Shown here piece after piece: positions 16,465 to 25,846 of a stretch of 64,000 nucleotides of DNA. Source of the DNA: Thalassotalea piscium (GTDB lineage: Bacteria; Pseudomonadota; Gammaproteobacteria; Enterobacterales; Alteromonadaceae). Location of the stretch: the NCBI RefSeq assembly GCF_030295935.1, contig NZ_AP027362.1, positions 3,224,001 to 3,288,000 of the forward strand. Reading direction: 5' to 3'. Each line of letters opens with the position of its first letter. The first letter of the stretch is position 1. The notes under the pieces are model-generated. The model made no database searches and was not told where the DNA came from. It saw nothing but the letters and a program-made list of their open reading frames with translations. The position numbers and the translations under genes are program-made.

Positions 16465-17303
16465 TTTACAATATCTAGGGTACCATCACCATTAGCGTCA
16501 TTAACTGTTAACCCAAAGTCATCGCTGTTCCACTCTTTATTGAGCAGCTTAGCTTTTAATTTTTTTGACTTTTTGAGCTTACCTTTTTTATTAGCAAATG
16601 AAACGTAATGTGTGATCCCTTTTTTTCGACTTGAGGCAATAATATCGTCTTTTCCATCACCGTTTATGTCAGCAATACGTACTTTGGTTTTGGCTTTATT
16701 CTTCCATTTAAAATGATTTTTTTTAGATTGAACCAACTCAAAATTAACACCTTCTTTACCATGAAATACTTTATGGTGTTTACTATTATCAGAAATAGCA
16801 AGTAGGTCTAAGTATTCATCTCCATTGAAATTACCTGCATAAAAAGAAAAGTTACCAATGTCGAATACAGAAAGTTCATTGTTGGAATAGAGCTTAATAG
16901 GGTCGGCAAAATTTAAACCATTAACTGACCCTGCAACCAAGAATGCGTTGTTATATTCTTTAAAGGCAATTAATAAGTCACTAAAGCCATCGTTGGTATA
17001 ATCGGCAACAACAATCTCTACTAATTCAGCAACGACGGTTTGATTATTTATATGACTTGTAAGTATGAGTTGATTAACTGAAGAATATTTTAGTCCACCT
17101 TCAGTCCCCAGGACTAGCTTAGGTGCTAATGTCTCTTCTAACGGGAGTAATAAAACATCACTAACTTGATCACCATTAAAGTCGCCAAAGTAGGAAATAT
17201 AGGTTTCATCATCCCATTTAACCGCTTCTTGTGAATATGCTGAGAAAGTAAAAATTAATATAAAAAGAAAAAATACTTTACCTAGGAATTGCTTTTTATT
17301 CAT
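16458..17303 (-). pseudogene. Secreted FG-GAP/VCBS-repeat protein, truncated; probable N-terminus of the parental Rhs protein
   Basis: A signal peptide (KKQFLGKVFFLFILIFTFSA, cut near YSQ) is followed by at least four FG-GAP-type repeats with Ca-binding-like DxNxDGxxD motifs (FGDFNGDQVSDVLL, ADYTNDGFSDLL, ADINGDGKDDII, NDANGDGTLDIV). The frame ends at KS-stop inside the last repeat, where the stop codon is the TAG of the TAGGACACCC motif. Full-length Rhs/YD proteins often begin with such repeats, so this gene probably lost its whole YD-repeat centre by recombination at the motif. It could still be secreted as a short protein. Confidence 0.7.
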
Positions 17304-17880
17304 CCTAAACCTATAAAATCGTAGGGATAAAAAGCATAAAAGGCCTCATGCCATTTCATTAGTAAACTTCATCCCTGAATAACTTGCGACAGGAGTGTAT
17401 TGTAAGTGTTACTAAATGTAAATCTTTTGTTTCAATTACGGAGGCATGCTTTTTCTATATTGCAAAAATTTTAGTAAAGTCTGGGAATTCATATAGTAGT
17501 AATACAGTCAAAAAAACATATATGCATTGGTGTTTTCTATTTACTTGATAAAATACTGCACCATTTGGTTTCAACCCAACTATAAAATTGAACAAAAGAC
17601 CCAGTAACAGACATTGATTAGGGCAAATCTAAAAATTTCTATTTAATTACTCTACAGCCTCTTATTATAAAGGGCTGTAAATTTATAATTTTGAAAGCAG
17701 CAAAATTAAAAACAGAAAAAGCACGTGCTAAACGCTTACGAGATGCCAATAAAGCATTAGCAACAAAAGCTCATTAATGTTGTAAAAACTTATTGTTTTA
17801 TTATGGGTTTTAGCTAAAAAACAACAAGGCCAGTTACAAACGTAACTGGCTTTTTACTATTTTCACCTTGAGCGCTAGGC
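17304..17880. other. Intergenic region with a possible tiny ORF
   Basis: No clear gene. A hairpin (ACAGCC/GGCTGT, 17654-17678) is followed by a lysine/alanine-rich frame at 17691-17777 (TTG start, 28 codons, KTEKARAKRLRDANKALATK) without a visible ribosome-binding site, and then by a good terminator. It may be the 3' scrap of a lost gene. Confidence 0.35.
17829..17858. terminator. Rho-independent terminator
   Basis: GCCAGTTAC and GTAACTGGC make a perfect 9-bp stem with a short loop and a T-run on the plus side. It could end transcripts from either direction; the stop of the minus-strand 174-aa gene is 23 bases away. Confidence 0.7.
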
Positions 17881-18405
17881 TCACTTGATAATTGCTTGTT
17901 GGGCTAACAGTTGGTTATCAGCTAACGCTTCTTCGAGCTCAGCTTGTGTAGCTAATAATTTAGCGATTGTGTTATTTTTTTCTGTTATTGCTTGTTTTTC
18001 TCTCTCTTGAGCACGTTTTAGCTGGGCTTGGGTATTAGTAAGCGTTGTCATTAACGCTTTTATATCATCGTTTTCCTGTGCAAGTTGATCGCCTCTAACG
18101 AGTAATTCTTCATCGTCGACACTCATCACTAATTGCTGTGATTTAAAAACAATATAATTATAACCTAAACGTATCACTAGAAATAACAGTGCCAAAAATA
18201 GCACAAGCATGTATTGATTTTCTTCAACTGATTGATAAGCCGCCATAAGTCGATCAATAACATCGCCTGTTTGGCTAAAAAATGCTGTAAAAATTTGGTT
18301 ATGCCATATTAACCACGTAAAAACATATAATAGGATAAAACTAGGGGCTGGTTTTTGCTGCTGACTAAAGTTTAAAAAAGATGATAGTAGTTTCTTATTG
18401 ATCAC
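17881..18405 (-). CDS. Hypothetical inner-membrane protein with coiled coil (174 aa)
   Basis: An unrecognised protein. Two hydrophobic segments (about residues 22-42 and 64-82) are followed by a long Gln/Glu/Lys/Leu-rich coiled coil from about residue 95 to the end (LTNTQAQLKRAQEREKQAIT). The layout suggests a membrane-anchored cytoplasmic coiled coil, perhaps a scaffold. There is no operon partner; btuB lies downstream of its own terminator. Confidence 0.6.
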   Translation of the reverse strand: MINKKLLSSFLNFSQQQKPAPSFILLYVFTWLIWHNQIFTAFFSQTGDVIDRLMAAYQSVEENQYMLVLFLALLFLVIRLGYNYIVFKSQQLVMSVDDEELLVRGDQLAQENDDIKALMTTLTNTQAQLKRAQEREKQAITEKNNTIAKLLATQAELEEALADNQLLAQQAIIK

Positions 18406-18499
18406 GTAATACTTCCCTTTAAAAAATACACTTTAATTATAATTGCATCAGGCATTCTGAAGTTGCACCTTGCATGGCATGCTTATGCATATACACATA

Positions 18500-18537
18500 A
18501 AAAAGCGCTGCTCATAGTAACTGAGCAACGCCTTTTC
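18500..18537 (-). terminator. Terminator of btuB
   Basis: On the minus strand GCGTTGCTCA pairs with TGAGCAGCGC around a short loop and is followed by TTTTTTATG, 28 bases after the btuB stop codon. Confidence 0.75.
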
Positions 18538-18565
18538 AACAATAATTAAGTATACTTAAGCTGAA

Positions 18566-20479
18566 TTAAAATATGTAGCTAACACTTAATCTGTAGTTCA
18601 CACCATCTGAAATATAATTTAACGCTGATTGGTATTTTTTATCAAACAAGTTTGCAACTTTAGCATTTATCGTAACGTTGTTTGTTACTTGGTAAACCGC
18701 AGTAATATCTGCTAACCAGTAACTGCTTAATTTAACATTGCCCGCGCCATAAACAGCTTCTTCACTTTCGCCGCGGTAACTTAAAACCGTACCTAATTGC
18801 CAGTCTTCTAATTGGTAGTTAATCGCGTAGTTAGCATTCCACTCTGGACGGCGAGCAAGTTTAACATTTTGTGAGACATTTTTAGCATCAACATAAGCAA
18901 GACCTAAGCTGTGACTAAAGTTACCTAAGTTTAAGGTAACATTAGCATCAGCACCTTTCATGGTTGCTTTTTCTATATTTTCACTACGATATGCTGCGCT
19001 ATTCCACGCAATAAGATCATCAACATCAGTATCAAATACACTTAACTCAAATGTGTAATTAGATGCTTGATTACGTAATAAAATCTCGTGAGTTAACGAA
19101 TGCTCTGGTGCTAACTCGGGGTTACCTGAACCAGGCCAGTACAAGTCGTTAAATGTAGGCGCTTTAAAGCCTGTTCCACGGTTAAAGCTTATTAGCCAAT
19201 TATTCGCTAATTGGTAGCCAACCGAAAGGTTATAGGTAGTTTTATTACCCAAATTTTCGATATCGTCATATCGTGTAGCTGCTTCAAATAACCAATCATT
19301 TTCTTGATGATTTAATTGTAAAAATACCGCTTGTACCTCACGCGACTTTTGATCATATTGTTGATGACCTTCGTCCCAAGCACTCAGATCATAATTCGCA
19401 GATACTTCTTCTTGGTACCAATCAACACCAGCTGTAAGGCCGGTTAGTTTTGCTAAGCTATAATGACCCACTAACGATGCTTGGTCTCGTTTAGTTGTTA
19501 GAGCTTCAGCGTCACGTTCTTTAATCCCATTACCAAACCTTGCTCCTTGGTCTTGGCTTTTAGCTAATGAAAACGCTAATGAAAAGTCTTGTGTGCGATA
19601 CAAGCTTCCCGCTTTAATATGATAATTATCAGCGTTTTGCTCGTTTAAACTAGGAAAACCGCCATAAGCGCTGTCAAATTCGCTAAACGTTTTTTCATAT
19701 CGACCAACAAGGTTCACTGAAAACTCATTAGATAGCACGCTTTTACCAATTAATGAAATTGACTCTCGCTTATAGCCGTCATCATCTGGTTCATCAATAT
19801 CATAAGGATTATCTGGATCGGTTGTGTATGCATTAAAACCATCTGATTTTTCAGTAGAGACGTTAACAGTGTAGTTATGGTCCTCATTACCTAAGCCTAA
19901 CGATGCAGAAGCTTGGTAATAATCATTACTACCAAAGCCAGCTGAAACATAGCCGTTGCCCTGCTGGTATTGTTTAGTAAAGATTTGAATTACACCACCA
20001 ATAGCGTCAGAGCCCCAAAGTGCAGCTCTAGGACCTTTAACCACTTCAATACGATCTATTTGCTGTACTGAAATAGCAGAAAGATTAGTAGCTCCTGTTG
20101 TAGCCGAGTTTACGCGAACGCCGTCTATAATAACTAAGGTATGATTGCTATTAGTACCACGGGTAAAAATTGATGATATTTGCCCTGAGTCACCTTGATT
20201 GGCAACATATATACCTGCAACACGCTTTAAAATATCACCCACACTTGTTACTTGCATCGCTTCTATTTCATATTGTGTAATAACAACGTTTGACGATAAT
20301 GCAGAAAAGCGATCTTGTTGACTACGATTTGCAGTCACTAAAACGTGTTCTTCTACATCGACGTTTTTATCTAGTTGCGAATTTATTTGTGTACCTTGAT
20401 TAGCTTTGGCAATAAATGTTGTTGATGTTGCTAAAGTTAATGACGCTATTATAGACGCCGACAATAATGATTTTTTCAT
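18566..20479 (-). CDS. btuB: TonB-dependent vitamin B12 outer-membrane receptor BtuB
   Basis: A 637-residue TonB-dependent receptor for cobalamin. A signal peptide ends near KANQG, a TonB-box-like EEHVLVTANR follows, and the plug domain shows RVAGIYVANQGDSG, TLVIIDGVRVNS and IEVVKGPRAALWGSDAIGGV. The 22-strand barrel ends in YRLSVSYIF with the terminal Phe required for outer-membrane assembly. Its own cobalamin riboswitch lies upstream, and the transport and salvage operon follows upstream on the same strand. The length is close to E. coli BtuB (about 614). Specificity for B12 is inferred from the riboswitch and the btuF/C/D neighbours. Confidence 0.93.
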   Translation of the reverse strand: MKKSLLSASIIASLTLATSTTFIAKANQGTQINSQLDKNVDVEEHVLVTANRSQQDRFSALSSNVVITQYEIEAMQVTSVGDILKRVAGIYVANQGDSGQISSIFTRGTNSNHTLVIIDGVRVNSATTGATNLSAISVQQIDRIEVVKGPRAALWGSDAIGGVIQIFTKQYQQGNGYVSAGFGSNDYYQASASLGLGNEDHNYTVNVSTEKSDGFNAYTTDPDNPYDIDEPDDDGYKRESISLIGKSVLSNEFSVNLVGRYEKTFSEFDSAYGGFPSLNEQNADNYHIKAGSLYRTQDFSLAFSLAKSQDQGARFGNGIKERDAEALTTKRDQASLVGHYSLAKLTGLTAGVDWYQEEVSANYDLSAWDEGHQQYDQKSREVQAVFLQLNHQENDWLFEAATRYDDIENLGNKTTYNLSVGYQLANNWLISFNRGTGFKAPTFNDLYWPGSGNPELAPEHSLTHEILLRNQASNYTFELSVFDTDVDDLIAWNSAAYRSENIEKATMKGADANVTLNLGNFSHSLGLAYVDAKNVSQNVKLARRPEWNANYAINYQLEDWQLGTVLSYRGESEEAVYGAGNVKLSSYWLADITAVYQVTNNVTINAKVANLFDKKYQSALNYISDGVNYRLSVSYIF

Positions 20480-20490
20480 AATCTCCTCGC

Positions 20491-20513
20491 TACTAATACC
20501 ACCCGTATTAGTA
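20491..20513 (-). promoter_or_regulatory. btuB: Hairpin over the btuB ribosome-binding region (riboswitch expression platform)
   Basis: TACTAATAC and GTATTAGTA form a perfect 9-bp stem directly upstream of the GCGAGGAG Shine-Dalgarno of btuB and downstream of the aptamer. This places it where an expression platform controlling translation would be. Confidence 0.5.
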
Positions 20514-20524
20514 AAACAAAATGA

Positions 20525-20667
20525 AGAGTTTAGGTCGGTCTCCGGACTTATTAATGATATTTCACATCACTAATTTACCGTTGCGGGGGCAGTATAAGAG
20601 TTTCACTTATTTCCCTAATTGCTTAGATTAGCTTTTATATTAGTAAAGCTTCAAAGCACCTAAACTC
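20525..20667 (-). ncRNA. Cobalamin riboswitch upstream of btuB
   Basis: On the minus strand the closing stem is GAGTTTAGGT/ACCTAAACTC. Inside are the class signatures GGGAAATAAGTGAAACTC, CTGCCCCCGCAACGGTAA and AAGTCCGGAGACCGACC. These match the core of AdoCbl aptamers. Cobalamin binding should repress btuB, a feedback loop on uptake. Confidence 0.92.
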
Positions 20668-20725
20668 GTAATATCCTAACTTTCCAAAGTGGAAAAATAG
20701 GCCAGTTAGCTTACGCCACAAACGT

Positions 20726-21601
20726 TTAACCACTCACTCTACGGCTATCAATTTGTTGGCATAATAAAGTTAATTCATCTAATACGCGTGATGACATGCG
20801 ATGCATTTTATCGGCATTAGGAGTTAAAAATGCGTTATTTTTAACCGCAGGAATAGTTGGCCATTGCTGCCAATTAACCGTATCGGCATTATTGTGCCCA
20901 CTACCTGTTGGCTGAATAATGATTTCAGGTGCACTTAGCACTACTTGCTCCACACTGACTTGTGGATAGTCTGTTGCACTATCGATAAACGGGTTACTTG
21001 CTTTACAAATGTCTAATTGTTGCTGAAGCCACGAGTGATTTGCCACCGTAGTTAATGGGCGTGACCACAGCTCATAAAAAATAGTTATTGGTTGTTTATC
21101 TTTATACTGAGCTTTAATTTTTGCTAATCTTGTTGAGAAAGCTTGACCAATTTTTTTACCCTGTTCTTCTTTACCAACAAGCATAGCGAAGGTGGCAATT
21201 TCCTTACCAACATCTTCTAGTAAGGTTGGGTTTGAATAAACTATATTAACGCCCATTTTTTTAAGCCTGGCCAAATCATCACTTGGATTTCCCGTACGCC
21301 ATGCAATAACTATGTCAGGGGCTAGCGATAATATTTGTTCGATACTTAATTTAGTATAATTTCCAACGCGAGGGATAGCTTTCGCCTGTTCGGGAAAGTC
21401 AGCATAATCTGTCGTACCAATAATTAGATCACCCGCGCCAATCTCGAATAACATTTCAACAATATGAGGGGCTAATGCAATAATTTTAGGTTTTGATTGC
21501 GGCTGTTCTATTTCATCAGCTATTACCTGTGTAGTTGATAACAGAGCAAAACTAAGCGATATCAACAAACCTTTAACAGCTTTTTTAATATACAAATCCA
21601 T
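20726..21601 (-). CDS. btuF: Periplasmic cobalamin-binding protein BtuF
   Basis: A 291-residue class III solute-binding protein. The signal peptide (ISLSFALLSTTQVIADE) is followed by the BtuF fold signatures KIIALAPHIVEMLFEIGAGD, IIGTTDYADFPEQAKAIPRV and LSIEQILSLAPDIVIAW. It hands B12 from BtuB to BtuCD. It is the last gene of the seven-gene operon headed by btuD and starts 5 bases after cobO. The length is slightly above E. coli BtuF (266). Confidence 0.9.
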   Translation of the reverse strand: MDLYIKKAVKGLLISLSFALLSTTQVIADEIEQPQSKPKIIALAPHIVEMLFEIGAGDLIIGTTDYADFPEQAKAIPRVGNYTKLSIEQILSLAPDIVIAWRTGNPSDDLARLKKMGVNIVYSNPTLLEDVGKEIATFAMLVGKEEQGKKIGQAFSTRLAKIKAQYKDKQPITIFYELWSRPLTTVANHSWLQQQLDICKASNPFIDSATDYPQVSVEQVVLSAPEIIIQPTGSGHNNADTVNWQQWPTIPAVKNNAFLTPNADKMHRMSSRVLDELTLLCQQIDSRRVSG

Positions 21602-21606
21602 AAGCG

Positions 21607-22209
21607 TTACCAGTCAATGCCTTTTTGTACTTGTATGCCGTTATCAAATGCGTGTTTAATTGATTGCACCTCAGAAACAGTGTCTGCCATTTCAATTAAA
21701 CGACGGTGACAAGCGCGACCAGTAACAATAACGTGTTGCCCTTCTGGACGATTAGCAAGGGTTTCAAGTACTTCATCAATATCTAAATAACGATAAGTCA
21801 GCATGTAAGTTAATTCATCTAACATTACAGTGTTAATTGTTTTATCTGATAATAACTTTTTCGCTTCTTGCCACACTAATTCTGCAGCCGCTATATCTGT
21901 TTCTTTATTTTGAGTTTCCCACGTAAACCCCGTTTTCATCACATAAAAAGGTACGCCATGACTTTCTAATAAATTACGCTCACCGCACTCCCAAGTACCT
22001 TTAATAAACTGACAAACAGCTGCTTTTAAGCCATGCCCAACCGAGCGTGTTACCATGCCAAAACCTGAGGTAGATTTGCCTTTACCATTACCGGTGATCA
22101 CTAAAAGTAAGCCTTTATCGTTAGTCGCATTAGCGATGCGTTCATCTACTTTTTCTTTTAGTTTTTGCTGTCTTTGTTGATGTTTCTGTGCTTTATCTAT
22201 TTCAGTCAT
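21607..22209 (-). CDS. cobO: Corrinoid adenosyltransferase CobO/BtuR
   Basis: ATP:cob(I)alamin adenosyltransferase of the CobA/CobO/BtuR family, which attaches the 5'-deoxyadenosyl group to the corrinoid. It has an N-terminal basic helix, a P-loop-like GNGKGKSTSGFG (about residues 40-51), AVCQFIKGTWECGER, and the conserved VMLDELTYMLTYRYLD with the Walker-B-like Asp/Glu. VIVTGRACHRRLIEMADTVS matches the family C-terminus. The start at 22209 is chosen over 22215 because of its spacing from GAGATG; both are ATG. The length (200) is standard. Confidence 0.93.
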   Translation of the reverse strand: MTEIDKAQKHQQRQQKLKEKVDERIANATNDKGLLLVITGNGKGKSTSGFGMVTRSVGHGLKAAVCQFIKGTWECGERNLLESHGVPFYVMKTGFTWETQNKETDIAAAELVWQEAKKLLSDKTINTVMLDELTYMLTYRYLDIDEVLETLANRPEGQHVIVTGRACHRRLIEMADTVSEVQSIKHAFDNGIQVQKGIDW

Positions 22210-22243
22210 AATCATCTCAATGTTGTGATTGTAATTTCAATTG

Positions 22244-22906
22244 CTAATGCGAATAGGGCACTGCTATATTTTTTATAAAAACTTGCCCCTGCGAAAGCGT
22301 TAAGTGCGTCAAGCTACCATAAGGAATACTATAGCGTTGATACCACCCTACTTGGTGTATATTTTCTTTTAAAATATTCGCTAGAATCATACGAATAACG
22401 CCACCATGGCAAACAATTAACGAATTATTTTCAACGGCCTGATCAGGTATTTTCTGCGCTTGAATTTTGTTACAAATATGTCGCCATGCCTTTTCAACTC
22501 GTTGATAGAAAGCGCTAATGGGTTCGGCCTGCGGCAGTGTATTTTCGCTTGGCGCTTGCCAAAATTTTTCTAGCATTTGCCACTGTAGTTTATTTTGATA
22601 TATTTCATCAAAGTCTACACCATCAAATATGCCAAAGTTCATTTCTTGTAGGCCATCAATTAAGTTAACATCGTTTAAAAGCTCTGAGCTATCGGCTTGA
22701 ATATTCAATGAATAAATACATCGAGCAAGAGATTTACAACGCTTTAAAGGTGAGCTAAAAACATGTTCAAATGCTAACTTTCCGCTGTTAAGATCGTGGC
22801 TTATTGCCAGATTAACTTCGGGCAATACATCTACATCAGTAACGCCATATAGCGCAGCTTTCCCTGATACTTTCCCATGACGTAATAAGTAAATATTGTG
22901 TGTCAT
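22244..22906 (-). CDS. cobC: Histidine phosphatase CobC (alpha-ribazole phosphatase type)
   Basis: A 220-residue histidine phosphatase with the catalytic LLRHGKVSG at residues 6-14, a second active-site Arg in FSSPLKRCKSLA, MNFGIFDG and the second catalytic His in LIVCHGGVIRMIL. In cobalamin nucleotide-loop assembly CobC removes the phosphate from alpha-ribazole phosphate or adenosylcobalamin phosphate. Its ATG overlaps the cobS stop (TAATG). The assignment to CobC rather than a generic phosphatase rests on the operon. Confidence 0.88.
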   Translation of the reverse strand: MTHNIYLLRHGKVSGKAALYGVTDVDVLPEVNLAISHDLNSGKLAFEHVFSSPLKRCKSLARCIYSLNIQADSSELLNDVNLIDGLQEMNFGIFDGVDFDEIYQNKLQWQMLEKFWQAPSENTLPQAEPISAFYQRVEKAWRHICNKIQAQKIPDQAVENNSLIVCHGGVIRMILANILKENIHQVGWYQRYSIPYGSLTHLTLSQGQVFIKNIAVPYSH

Positions 22907-23763
22907 TAAAACTCCACCAACGAACTGAGTAGAGGAAGTTTTTCACTCAAATAAGCCTGATATACCGCTAATAAAGTAAGATAAATTAATAACTCACTCA
23001 TTTGCTGCCCCGCTCCTAAACAGTCACCCGTAAAGCCTCCAATGCGTTTTATTAACCAATGCCTAAAGAAAAAGCGAAATAAGACTAAAACAGCAACTAA
23101 ACTTATTAAAAAGGTAAAAAACCAAGGCTCATTAATTAACATTAACAACGTTAATAAACCACTAGCAATAACAAAAAGTAATTCAGTGGCACTTTGCTGA
23201 CTTGCTAAAGGTTTGCTTTTACTTTCACTGTCATCAGTTACGTAGTTGGTATTCACAATAATTGTCGCAGCTAAAGCGCGCGAAACAGTGTAAGCAATAA
23301 GTAAACTAGGAATAAAAAGCTGATGCTCGGCAAGTGCTAGTAATAAAACAAACTTTAGTAACAACGAAAGTACCAAAGAAACGGTTCCATAAGTGCCAAT
23401 ACGACTGTCTTTCATAATAGATAAGCGTCGTTCAACCGTTAACCCTCCACCAATACCGTCTGCCATATCGGCTAAACCATCCTCATGAAATGCACCGGTA
23501 AATAGTAAAGAAGCAATAACAATTAAAACCACAGTAACATCAAGCGGTAAAATGGCATTAAAGATAACGTAAAGAACACAAAGCAACAGTGCTAACAAAA
23601 AGCCTACTAATGGAAAGTAACGATTAGACTTATTCATTAATGCTTCTGAATAAGGTGTTGACTGCGGCACAGGGAAGCGGGTAAAAAACATCACTGACAA
23701 ACAAAAAAGCTGCCATTCGCCGATACTGCGTTTGATAAGCCCATTTAAGGAAGGGAAGGTCAC
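22906..23763 (-). CDS. cobS: Adenosylcobinamide-GDP ribazoletransferase CobS
   Basis: A multi-helix membrane enzyme (285 aa) that joins adenosylcobinamide-GDP and alpha-ribazole. The family signature GAFHEDGLADMADGIGGG (about residues 90-107) with the metal-binding Asp residues is intact, followed by IMKDSRIGTYG. IGGFTGDCLGAGQQMSE near the C-terminus is also conserved. The GTG start overlaps the cobT stop by four bases (GTGA), so the genes are translationally coupled. Confidence 0.94.
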   Translation of the reverse strand: MTFPSLNGLIKRSIGEWQLFCLSVMFFTRFPVPQSTPYSEALMNKSNRYFPLVGFLLALLLCVLYVIFNAILPLDVTVVLIVIASLLFTGAFHEDGLADMADGIGGGLTVERRLSIMKDSRIGTYGTVSLVLSLLLKFVLLLALAEHQLFIPSLLIAYTVSRALAATIIVNTNYVTDDSESKSKPLASQQSATELLFVIASGLLTLLMLINEPWFFTFLISLVAVLVLFRFFFRHWLIKRIGGFTGDCLGAGQQMSELLIYLTLLAVYQAYLSEKLPLLSSLVEF

Positions 23764-24857
23764 ACCGTCACCCCTGCACTTTCAAAGCTTGCCATATCAT
23801 TATAAAAACTCACTGCTGCAGTTAGCAAAGGCAATGCTAGTGCTGCGCCCGTTCCTTCACCTAATCTCAGCGCTAAATTAAGTAAAGGTTTGGCGTCTAA
23901 TTGAGCTAATATTAATTGATGGGCTTGTTCATCAGACTGATGGGAAAATATTAAATAATCTTTGGTATGAGTGTGCATACTTACTGCAATTAATGCCGCC
24001 ACACTAACAATAAAGCCATCAATTAATACCGGTGTTTGCGCTTGTGCGCTTGCTAAAATAGCCCCAACCATTTGTACTATTTCGAATCCACCCACTTCAG
24101 CCATAACTTGCTGTGGCGACAATTTAGTAATGGGTAACACATGCTCTTTCGCATGTTTATTAGTGACTCGTGTTATCGCTTGCTTGACCAATTGTTGCTT
24201 AAGCAATAGTTGGTCAGAGGTAATACCTGTGCCTTGTCCGACACAAATTTCAGACGGAGTATCTAACAACAAAGCCATAATAGCAGATGCTGAACTAGTG
24301 TTGGCTATCCCCATTTCGCCTAGCATTAAGAGATTGCACCCTTGTAATATTTCTTGCAATGCGATTGAGGCACCATAGGCTAAGCCTTGGTTGACCTGTG
24401 TAAGTGTCATGGCTGGCTCTTTTGTAAAATCATTAGTGCCTGCAGCTATACGTTGTGAAAAAAATGTTTTACATGCACCTATTTCATCAGTGGTGAGCGC
24501 TTCAATAATACCTGCATCAATAATTTTTAATGTAATATTATTAATTCGACAAAAACAATTTATTGCTGCACCACCTGCAAGAAAATTTAATACCATCTGC
24601 CGTGTTACTGAGCTAGGCGCAATACTAACACCATGTTTTGCAATACCATGATCGCCAGCAAACACCAGTATGGTAGGTTGATGAAGTGAAATTTTATCAA
24701 CTACCCTTTGTAAAGGCTGACTTTGAATTAAACCAAGTTGTATCGCTAAGCTTTCTAATTGTCCTAATGAACCCAACGGTTTGGTTTTATTATCAACAGT
24801 ATTTTTTAGTTCAGGTAAGTAGCTAAGGTCAAGTGGTGAAATAGTAAAATTTATCAT
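23760..24857 (-). CDS. cobT: Nicotinate-nucleotide-dimethylbenzimidazole phosphoribosyltransferase CobT
   Basis: A 365-residue enzyme that activates the lower ligand as alpha-ribazole phosphate. It shows KPLGSLGQLESLAIQLGL, VFAGDHGIAKHGVS, NFLAGGAAINCFCR, LLMLGEMGIANTSSASA and the catalytic Glu region LRLGEGTGAALALPLL near the C-terminus. Its ATG overlaps the btuC stop by one base. Length and motifs are normal. Confidence 0.94.
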   Translation of the reverse strand: MINFTISPLDLSYLPELKNTVDNKTKPLGSLGQLESLAIQLGLIQSQPLQRVVDKISLHQPTILVFAGDHGIAKHGVSIAPSSVTRQMVLNFLAGGAAINCFCRINNITLKIIDAGIIEALTTDEIGACKTFFSQRIAAGTNDFTKEPAMTLTQVNQGLAYGASIALQEILQGCNLLMLGEMGIANTSSASAIMALLLDTPSEICVGQGTGITSDQLLLKQQLVKQAITRVTNKHAKEHVLPITKLSPQQVMAEVGGFEIVQMVGAILASAQAQTPVLIDGFIVSVAALIAVSMHTHTKDYLIFSHQSDEQAHQLILAQLDAKPLLNLALRLGEGTGAALALPLLTAAVSFYNDMASFESAGVTV

Positions 24858-25846
24858 TACATTTTTCTCATCAACATCAGAAAAAACACACTACCAATAA
24901 CCGAGGTTATCACACCAATTGGAATTTCTTGGCCAGGTACAATGGTGCGTGCAAATACGTCGATCCAAATTAAAAAACAGCCTCCAACTATGCCTGCCCC
25001 AATGAGCAGTTTAGCGGTGGTTAACCCAATAAAAGGGCGTACAATATGAGGGATCATTAAGCCAACAAAACCAATACCCCCACAGTATGAAACAATAACA
25101 GCGGTCATTGCTGCACAAAGCACTAAGCTAAGTAATCTTAACCTGTCAACATTAACCCCTAGGGTTTTAGCGCTTTCGTCACTCAGTAATAATGCGTCTA
25201 ACTGCCGAGAAAATATCAACGCCACAGTTAAACACACCGCAATTACGGGGAAAGCCCATTGCAGCGCACTATAGTCGGCACGTGATAAGCTTCCCATTAA
25301 CCAAAAAATTACGCGATTACTCGCAAACGCCTCGCCAAAATAAAGAATAAAGCTAGTAATAGCACTCAGTAAAAAAGAGACGGCAACGCCTGCTAACAAT
25401 AAGTGTTCTATTTTGCGCCAATTGCTTTGCATTAAAACAATCATAACGATACCTACTGAGAGCATTGCCCCAATAAAAGCAGCCAAAGGTAAAGTAAATA
25501 TTTGATATTCTTGTGGTAAATACCCTGAAAGTGTTGCCCCTAAACCTGCGCCAGCAACAATGCCAAATAAATAAGGGTCAGCCAACGGGTTGCGAGTTAC
25601 GTTTTGCATTAATGCCCCCGCTGCTGCAAGTGCAAAACCAGCTAAAAACCCCATAAGCACGCGAGGAAATCGGATATCAATTAAAATAGTGCTATAAATT
25701 GATTTTTCACATTCACCAATTAAGCAATAACCTAGCGCTTTAAATCCAACTTCAGCCGTACCAAACCCCATAGCTAGCACTATTGTAAGCGTTACCATAA
25801 TTGCCAATAATAGACTTACTGACAGTGTTGAAAGCTTAGTTTTCAT
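24857..25846 (-). CDS. btuC: Cobalamin ABC transporter permease BtuC
   Basis: A FecCD-family permease of 329 residues with about ten transmembrane helices. Family signatures are FPRVLMGFLAGFALAAAGAL, NPLADPYLFGIVAGAGLG and, in the coupling region, GGIGFVGLMIPHIVR with the helix that contacts the ATPase. It ends in the usual GVITSVIGSVFFLMLM. The start overlaps the btuD end by 11 bases. Together with BtuD and BtuF it makes the B12 importer. Confidence 0.9.
   Translation of the reverse strand: MKTKLSTLSVSLLLAIMVTLTIVLAMGFGTAEVGFKALGYCLIGECEKSIYSTILIDIRFPRVLMGFLAGFALAAAGALMQNVTRNPLADPYLFGIVAGAGLGATLSGYLPQEYQIFTLPLAAFIGAMLSVGIVMIVLMQSNWRKIEHLLLAGVAVSFLLSAITSFILYFGEAFASNRVIFWLMGSLSRADYSALQWAFPVIAVCLTVALIFSRQLDALLLSDESAKTLGVNVDRLRLLSLVLCAAMTAVIVSYCGGIGFVGLMIPHIVRPFIGLTTAKLLIGAGIVGGCFLIWIDVFARTIVPGQEIPIGVITSVIGSVFFLMLMRKM

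Noticed and set aside
23971-24651. Plus-strand Cys-rich open frames opposite cobT
   Set aside because: They are antisense frames inside a well-supported cobT gene with no independent support.
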